NCBI GenBank assembly: GCA_027011025.1
Contig: JALVAU010000108.1
Coordinates: forward strand, 1 to 10,783
DNA from: Campylobacteraceae bacterium
Lineage (GTDB): Bacteria; Campylobacterota; Campylobacteria; Campylobacterales; Sulfurospirillaceae
Direction: 5' to 3'
DNA length: 10,783 nucleotides
Notes under the pieces: generated by a model
What the model was told of the DNA's origin: nothing
What the model saw: only the letters and a program-made list of their open reading frames with translations
Database searches by the model: none
Part shown: positions 8,174 through 10,783 of the stretch, piece by piece
How the letters are laid out: every line of letters begins with the position of its first letter
How positions within the stretch are numbered: the first letter of the stretch is position 1
Position numbers and translations under genes: made by a program

Positions 8174-8174
8174 A
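8169..8174 (-). promoter_or_regulatory. Predicted -10 box of dnaX
   Basis: On the minus strand a perfect TATAAT (8174-8169) lies about 43 nt upstream of the dnaX TTG start. A start site near 8162 would give a leader of about 35 nt containing AAAGG at 8139-8135. The -35 position is poor. It shares its bases with the opposing lipoprotein promoter. Confidence 0.5.
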
Positions 8175-8198
8175 TCTTAAAAAAAGTTAGAGGTAGTT

Positions 8199-8315
8199 AT
8201 GATAAAAAAATTTTTTATATTTTCATTTTTGATTGTTTCTTTGAGTCTCTTTTTTGCAGGTTGTGAAAAGGCTGACTATCAAAATCCTTTCCACAGAGCC
8301 GCAAAAAATAGATAA
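8199..8315 (+). CDS. Very small predicted lipoprotein, 38 residues
   Basis: This short gene starts with ATG, 5 nt after a good AGAGG Shine-Dalgarno (8189-8193), and ends with TAA at 8313-8315. The product begins MIKK, continues with a strongly hydrophobic stretch (about residues 5-19) and reaches a lipobox FAGC at residues 19-22. It is thus a type II signal peptide. Cleavage and lipidation at Cys22 would leave a mature peptide of only 17 residues, CEKADYQNPFHRAAKNR, which is mildly basic. Asp26 at position +5 says nothing definite about sorting. I do not recognize the family. It has its own promoter-like element, divergent from dnaX, and a hairpin begins at its stop codon. It vaguely recalls other tiny lipoproteins such as LptM, but lacks that protein's Gly-Pro-Leu-Tyr motif. 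Function unknown. Confidence 0.72.
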   Translation: MIKKFFIFSFLIVSLSLFFAGCEKADYQNPFHRAAKNR

Positions 8316-8369
8316 AGGACATCTCCAATAGGCTTCTAACAGCGTATAGGGTTATTAGAGGTGCCTTTA
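8313..8369 (-). terminator. Bulged hairpin between lipoprotein gene and rho, likely rho terminator
   Basis: The arms 8313-8325 and 8358-8369 pair over 12 bp with one bulged A (8319) and one G-U pair, around a 32-nt loop. Read on the minus strand the stem is followed, after a TCTA spacer, by six T (8308-8303), so it fits an intrinsic terminator for rho. On the plus strand only a weak AT-rich tail follows, so termination of the lipoprotein transcript there would be less efficient. The loop is long for a classical terminator. The stem includes the lipoprotein stop codon. Confidence 0.5.
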
Positions 8370-8374
8370 AATTA

Positions 8375-9703
8375 TTAGTCGTTTAGTGTAGAGAGTAACT
8401 CTTCATTATTTTTTGTCTTTAGCATTTTGGCATATAAGAATTTTAGAGCCTCTATATCTTCCATTTGTGCTATAGCAGACCTTATGGCCCAAATTTTTTG
8501 CAAATTATCAGGAGATATAAGTAACTCCTCTTTTCTTGTGGCTGATTTCATTATATTTATCGCAGGATATATTCTTCTATCAGAGATATTTCTATCTAAC
8601 ACAATTTCACTATTTCCTGTTCCCTTAAACTCTTCAAAAATCACTTCATCCATTCTGCTTCCAGTCTCTACTAGGGCGGTTGAGATGATTGTAAGGCTTC
8701 CGCCATTTTCTATATTTCTAGCAGCCCCAAAAAATCTCTTTGGCTTGTGAAGTGCATTTGCATCGACACCTCCACTTAGTATTTTTCCGCTAGATGGTGT
8801 GACCGTGTTGTAGGCTCGTGCAAGTCTTGTGATAGAATCTAGTAAAATAACTACATCTTTTCCCATCTCAACTCGTCTTTTTGCTTTTTCTATGACTAGA
8901 TTTGCGACTCGTACATGGTTGTTTGCCGGCATATCAAAAGTAGAGCTATATACTTCACCTTTCACACTTCTTTGCATATCTGTCACCTCTTCAGGTCTTT
9001 CATCGACCAAAAGAACTATCAGCTCAATCTCGGGGTGGTTATGCGAGATACCATGAGCCAACTCTTTCATAAGCTCTGTTTTACCACTTCTTGGAGGTGC
9101 AACTATGAGGCCTCTTTGCCCTTTTCCAATAGGGGTAAAAAGATCAAGCACTCTGCCTGTGATTTTCATCGGATCATACTCAAGTTTTATTCGCTCAGTC
9201 GGATACAGAGGTGTTAGATTTTCAAACAGAGGTCTTCTTCTGCTGTCTTGCATAGGCAGATAGTTTATAGCCTCTATCTTTAAAAGCGCATAGTATCTCT
9301 CTTGCTCTTTTGGCGGTCTTACCTGACCGGTAACTATATCCCCGGTTCTTAGAGCAAATTTTCTCACTTGTGTAGCGCTTACATAGGCATCATTTGCACT
9401 ATCACTAAAGTTTGCATCAGTTGTTCTTAAGAAGCCATATCCTTCATGAGTTATCTCTAAAATTCCAGTAAAAAGTATAAAACCACCTTTGTTTACTTGA
9501 GATTTTAGTATTTCAAACATTAAATCTTGTCTTTTTAGTTCATTTGGATTTTCTACATTTAAGTTTGTTGCTATTTCAACTAGTTTTTCAAGTGCCATGT
9601 GCCTTAAATTTTCTATTTTATAGCCTTCAACAGGTATATGTGTTCTTGACTTTCTATAGTGATTGTTATTTTTTCCGTGTTCTGACGAAGAGTTGTTGCC
9701 CAT
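8375..9703 (-). CDS. rho: Transcription termination factor Rho
   Basis: Rho is the hexameric RNA-dependent ATPase that pulls RNA out of the elongation complex. An Asn/Ser-rich tail (about residues 1-25) precedes the N-terminal helical and cold-shock-like RNA-binding domain, which carries GYGFLRT (88-94). The motor domain has Walker A APPRSGKT (202-209), the catalytic Glu235 in LLVDERPEE, a Q-loop ([12 protein letters not shown], 246-257), Walker B VVILLD ending at Asp289 and an R-loop ([20 protein letters not shown], 305-324). At 442 residues it is a little longer than the E. coli protein (419), mostly from the N-terminus. ATG at 9701-9703 follows an AGAAGG Shine-Dalgarno (9713-9708) with a short 4-nt spacer. 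It seems to be a single-gene unit with its own strong promoter and a leader of about 126 nt. That leaves room for autoregulation, as known for E. coli rho. Confidence 0.98.
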   Translation of the reverse strand: MGNNSSSEHGKNNNHYRKSRTHIPVEGYKIENLRHMALEKLVEIATNLNVENPNELKRQDLMFEILKSQVNKGGFILFTGILEITHEGYGFLRTTDANFSDSANDAYVSATQVRKFALRTGDIVTGQVRPPKEQERYYALLKIEAINYLPMQDSRRRPLFENLTPLYPTERIKLEYDPMKITGRVLDLFTPIGKGQRGLIVAPPRSGKTELMKELAHGISHNHPEIELIVLLVDERPEEVTDMQRSVKGEVYSSTFDMPANNHVRVANLVIEKAKRRVEMGKDVVILLDSITRLARAYNTVTPSSGKILSGGVDANALHKPKRFFGAARNIENGGSLTIISTALVETGSRMDEVIFEEFKGTGNSEIVLDRNISDRRIYPAINIMKSATRKEELLISPDNLQKIWAIRSAIAQMEDIEALKFLYAKMLKTKNNEELLSTLND

Positions 9704-9803
9704 CTTACCTTCTTTTTATAAGTTTTTTATGAAGCTTGATTTCATCTTTGTTTACAATTACATAAAGTGCTGTTAAATTTAAGAAATCTAGTGCTTAGTG
9801 TAG

Positions 9804-9820
9804 CAAAGAGAGTGTCTTTG
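9804..9820. promoter_or_regulatory. Inverted repeat in the rho leader
   Basis: CAAAGA and TCTTTG form a perfect 6-bp inverted repeat around a 5-nt centre. It lies just downstream of the predicted rho start site (about 9829). It could be an RNA hairpin in the rho leader or a protein-binding site. No T-run follows on either strand, so a terminator is unlikely. Confidence 0.35.
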
Positions 9821-9835
9821 TAAATTCTATGTGCA

Positions 9836-9864
9836 ATTTTATAATAAAGCAGAGATTTTGTCAA
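9836..9864 (-). promoter_or_regulatory. Predicted sigma-70 promoter of rho
   Basis: On the minus strand a consensus TTGACA (9864-9859) is followed after exactly 17 nt by TAAAAT (9841-9836), one mismatch from consensus. This is the best-matching promoter in the window. Transcription would begin near 9829, leaving a leader of about 126 nt before the rho ATG. A plus-strand TATAAT (9840-9845) overlaps the same -10 region. Confidence 0.65.
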
Positions 9865-10149
9865 GAAATTGTATTAGTCCACAACATATGGCACTGAGGA
9901 TTATTTTCTAATGGATATTGTACCGGAGTTGTCATAAATAAGCTATGGTGAGGTATTTTTGGGATTATTGTTTCACTAAGGACTATGAGTGATATCTCTA
10001 TGGATAATTTTGGGACATAACAAAAAGAGCTAAATGATGTCGTATTGATAGGAGTAAATATCAGGTCTCCCCACTCTCTAAGAGAGGAGTGTGACTTAGA
10101 CTCTGTAGAGAGGATAAAAGATATAGTCAAAGAAGTTATCTCTATATAG
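9847..10149 (+). pseudogene. Possible decayed coding remnant, family not recognized
   Basis: No intact gene is visible between rho and the cytochrome gene. One plus-strand frame nevertheless looks partly protein-like. It is interrupted by TGA at 9895-9897, a second TGA about 60 nt further on, and TAA at 10018-10020, and ends in TAG at 10147-10149. The last open piece (10021-10146, 42 codons) includes KELNDVVLIGVN and later VERIKDIVKEVISI. Its codon choice (ATA, AGA/AGG, TCT) resembles the real genes nearby, and a hairpin follows its stop, as at a gene end. A TATAAT (9840-9845) sits at its front. I cannot name a parent family. An open frame on the minus strand across the same bases has no Shine-Dalgarno and a low-complexity Ser-rich product, so I do not call it. 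Chance is a serious alternative. Confidence 0.25.
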
Positions 10150-10151
10150 GA

Positions 10152-10184
10152 ACTTCTTGCCAAAAAAATTATTTGGCAAGAAGT
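10152..10184. repeat. Perfect 13-bp inverted repeat between convergent ends
   Basis: Arms 10152-10164 and 10172-10184 are perfect reverse complements (ACTTCTTGCCAAA) around a 7-nt AT loop. It lies 11 nt beyond the cytochrome stop and just after the stop of the plus-strand remnant, the usual place for a bidirectional terminator. Neither side has a T-run after the stem, so intrinsic termination is uncertain. It may instead block 3'-end decay or terminate with help. Confidence 0.55.
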
Positions 10185-10195
10185 ATAGGGTTGGT

Positions 10196-10735
10196 CTATT
10201 TTTTTAAGTTCATTATGTAGTTTGCGATAGTGTTTATTTGAGTATCTGTTAAATCTGCAACTTGACTTTTCATCACTATTTCATCTGATTCTTTTGGATT
10301 TTTGTAGTATTTTAACCACTTGACTATTCTAGATTTGCTGTCTCTTACTATATGATGTTCTCTACCAAGTGGAGGTGTAGTAAAATCTACTCCGTGGCAT
10401 GTAGTACAGCTTTTGGTTAGACTAACCCCCTCTGTATCGCTTGTAGGAGTTCCCGAGAGAATATAGTCAGCAATCTTATTTATTTGAGTATCTGTTAAAT
10501 CTGCAACTTGACTTTTCATCACTATCTCATCTGACTCTTTGGGATGTTTATAGTACTTAAGCATCTTGACTATCCTAGTTTTACTATCTCTTACTATATG
10601 GTGTTCTCTACCAAGTGGTGCCGTAGTGAAATTTGCCCCATGACAAGTTGCACATTTTTTGGTCAAACTAGCACCATCTGATGCTAGCAAATAAGTTCCT
10701 GCGACCATTAAGGTTGCTAATACAATCTTCTTCAT
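10196..10735 (-). CDS. Periplasmic diheme c-type cytochrome with duplicated domain
   Basis: This is a predicted periplasmic electron carrier. A Sec signal peptide (MKKIVLATLMVAGTYLLAS, cleaved near residue 19) leads into two class I cytochrome c domains. Heme-binding CxxCH motifs are CATCH (28-32) and CTTCH (110-114). Met73 and Met155, in identical EIVMKSQVADLTD contexts, are the likely distal ligands. Each domain ends in the typical C-terminal helix (ADYIL, ANYIM). The two domains align over 71 residues with 12 differences, at a period of 82 residues, so the gene contains a recent internal duplication. An AAGGAG Shine-Dalgarno (10746-10741) sits 5 nt before the ATG. The redox partner cannot be told from context, since no oxidase or reductase gene is in the window. 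Transcription may end at the 13-bp inverted repeat just downstream. Confidence 0.9.
   Translation of the reverse strand: MKKIVLATLMVAGTYLLASDGASLTKKCATCHGANFTTAPLGREHHIVRDSKTRIVKMLKYYKHPKESDEIVMKSQVADLTDTQINKIADYILSGTPTSDTEGVSLTKSCTTCHGVDFTTPPLGREHHIVRDSKSRIVKWLKYYKNPKESDEIVMKSQVADLTDTQINTIANYIMNLKK
10233..10525 (-). repeat. Direct repeat inside the cytochrome gene (246-bp period)
   Basis: The segments 10233-10279 and 10479-10525 are identical over 47 nt and lie exactly 246 bp (82 codons) apart, within a longer less perfect duplication that covers both heme domains. Long exact identity at synonymous positions points to a recent duplication or to ongoing gene conversion between the copies. 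Confidence 0.9.
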
Positions 10736-10757
10736 ATTTTCTCCTTTTTGTAAAATA

Positions 10758-10772
10758 TTTATATGGTATAAA
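10758..10772. promoter_or_regulatory. Palindrome with promoter-like boxes upstream of the cytochrome gene
   Basis: TTTATATGGTATAAA is a perfect 6-bp inverted repeat with a 3-nt centre. It contains a TATAAA on each strand. The minus copy (10763-10758) could serve the cytochrome gene, with a start about 15 nt downstream. The plus copy, preceded by TGG, could drive a divergent gene beyond the window. The -35 region of the minus promoter falls at the window edge, so this stays tentative. Confidence 0.35.
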
Positions 10773-10783
10773 TGATAATATTA

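Noticed and set aside
8199..8315. Assignment of the small lipoprotein to LptM
   Set aside because: The mature peptide shares only size, the lipidated Cys and scattered residues. The Gly-Pro-Leu-Tyr core is absent and the gene neighbourhood differs.
10072..10091. Hairpin CACTCTCT/AGAG-G-AGTG as a terminator or operator
   Set aside because: It is imperfect, has a tiny loop and no T-run, and falls inside the coding-like remnant, so chance is the simplest explanation.
9861..10163. A 100-codon open frame on the minus strand in the rho-cytochrome gap
   Set aside because: It has no Shine-Dalgarno, starts inside the 13-bp inverted repeat, and gives a Ser/Ile-rich product with no domain. The plus-strand frame looks more protein-like.
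10233..10525. The 47-nt direct repeats as a CRISPR array or mobile-element repeats
   Set aside because: There are only two copies, both in frame within the cytochrome gene, so they reflect domain duplication.

Overview
The window looks like part of a Campylobacterota (Epsilonproteobacteria) chromosome, probably a Sulfurimonas-like or related free-living member. The DNA is visibly AT-rich, with heavy use of ATA, AGA and TTA codons. The divergent order dnaJ / response regulator-histidine kinase-recR matches the dnaJ-racR-racS-recR block I recall from Campylobacter jejuni. I could not run a search, so the genus is inference.

Layout. Positions 1-1122 (minus) hold dnaJ, lacking only its last few codons at the window edge. 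A 113-bp divergent promoter region separates it from a tightly coupled plus-strand operon: an OmpR-type response regulator, a membrane histidine kinase and recR, with 4-nt and 1-nt overlaps. Next is an 897-residue plus-strand membrane protein with NIT, PAS, GGDEF and EAL domains. It ends tail-to-tail, with an 11-bp overlap, against minus-strand dnaX. A 72-bp divergent region with interlocking -10 boxes separates dnaX from a 38-codon plus-strand lipoprotein gene. That gene converges on minus-strand rho through a bulged hairpin that probably terminates rho.

Positions 9704-10195 hold no intact gene. They contain a strong rho promoter, a rho leader of about 126 nt with an inverted repeat, a possible decayed plus-strand coding remnant with several stops, and a perfect 13-bp inverted repeat. 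The last gene, 10196-10735 (minus), encodes a secreted diheme c-type cytochrome made of two nearly identical domains.

Most genes are housekeeping: protein folding, recombinational repair, replication clamp loading and transcription termination. The adaptive parts are the two-component system, the NIT-linked c-di-GMP enzyme and the cytochrome. I see no CRISPR array, insertion sequence, tRNA, rRNA or phage gene, and no convincing undescribed multi-gene system. The points most worth checking are the short lipoprotein gene, a possible -1 frameshift site in dnaX, the duplicated cytochrome, the rho leader and the decayed region beside it.
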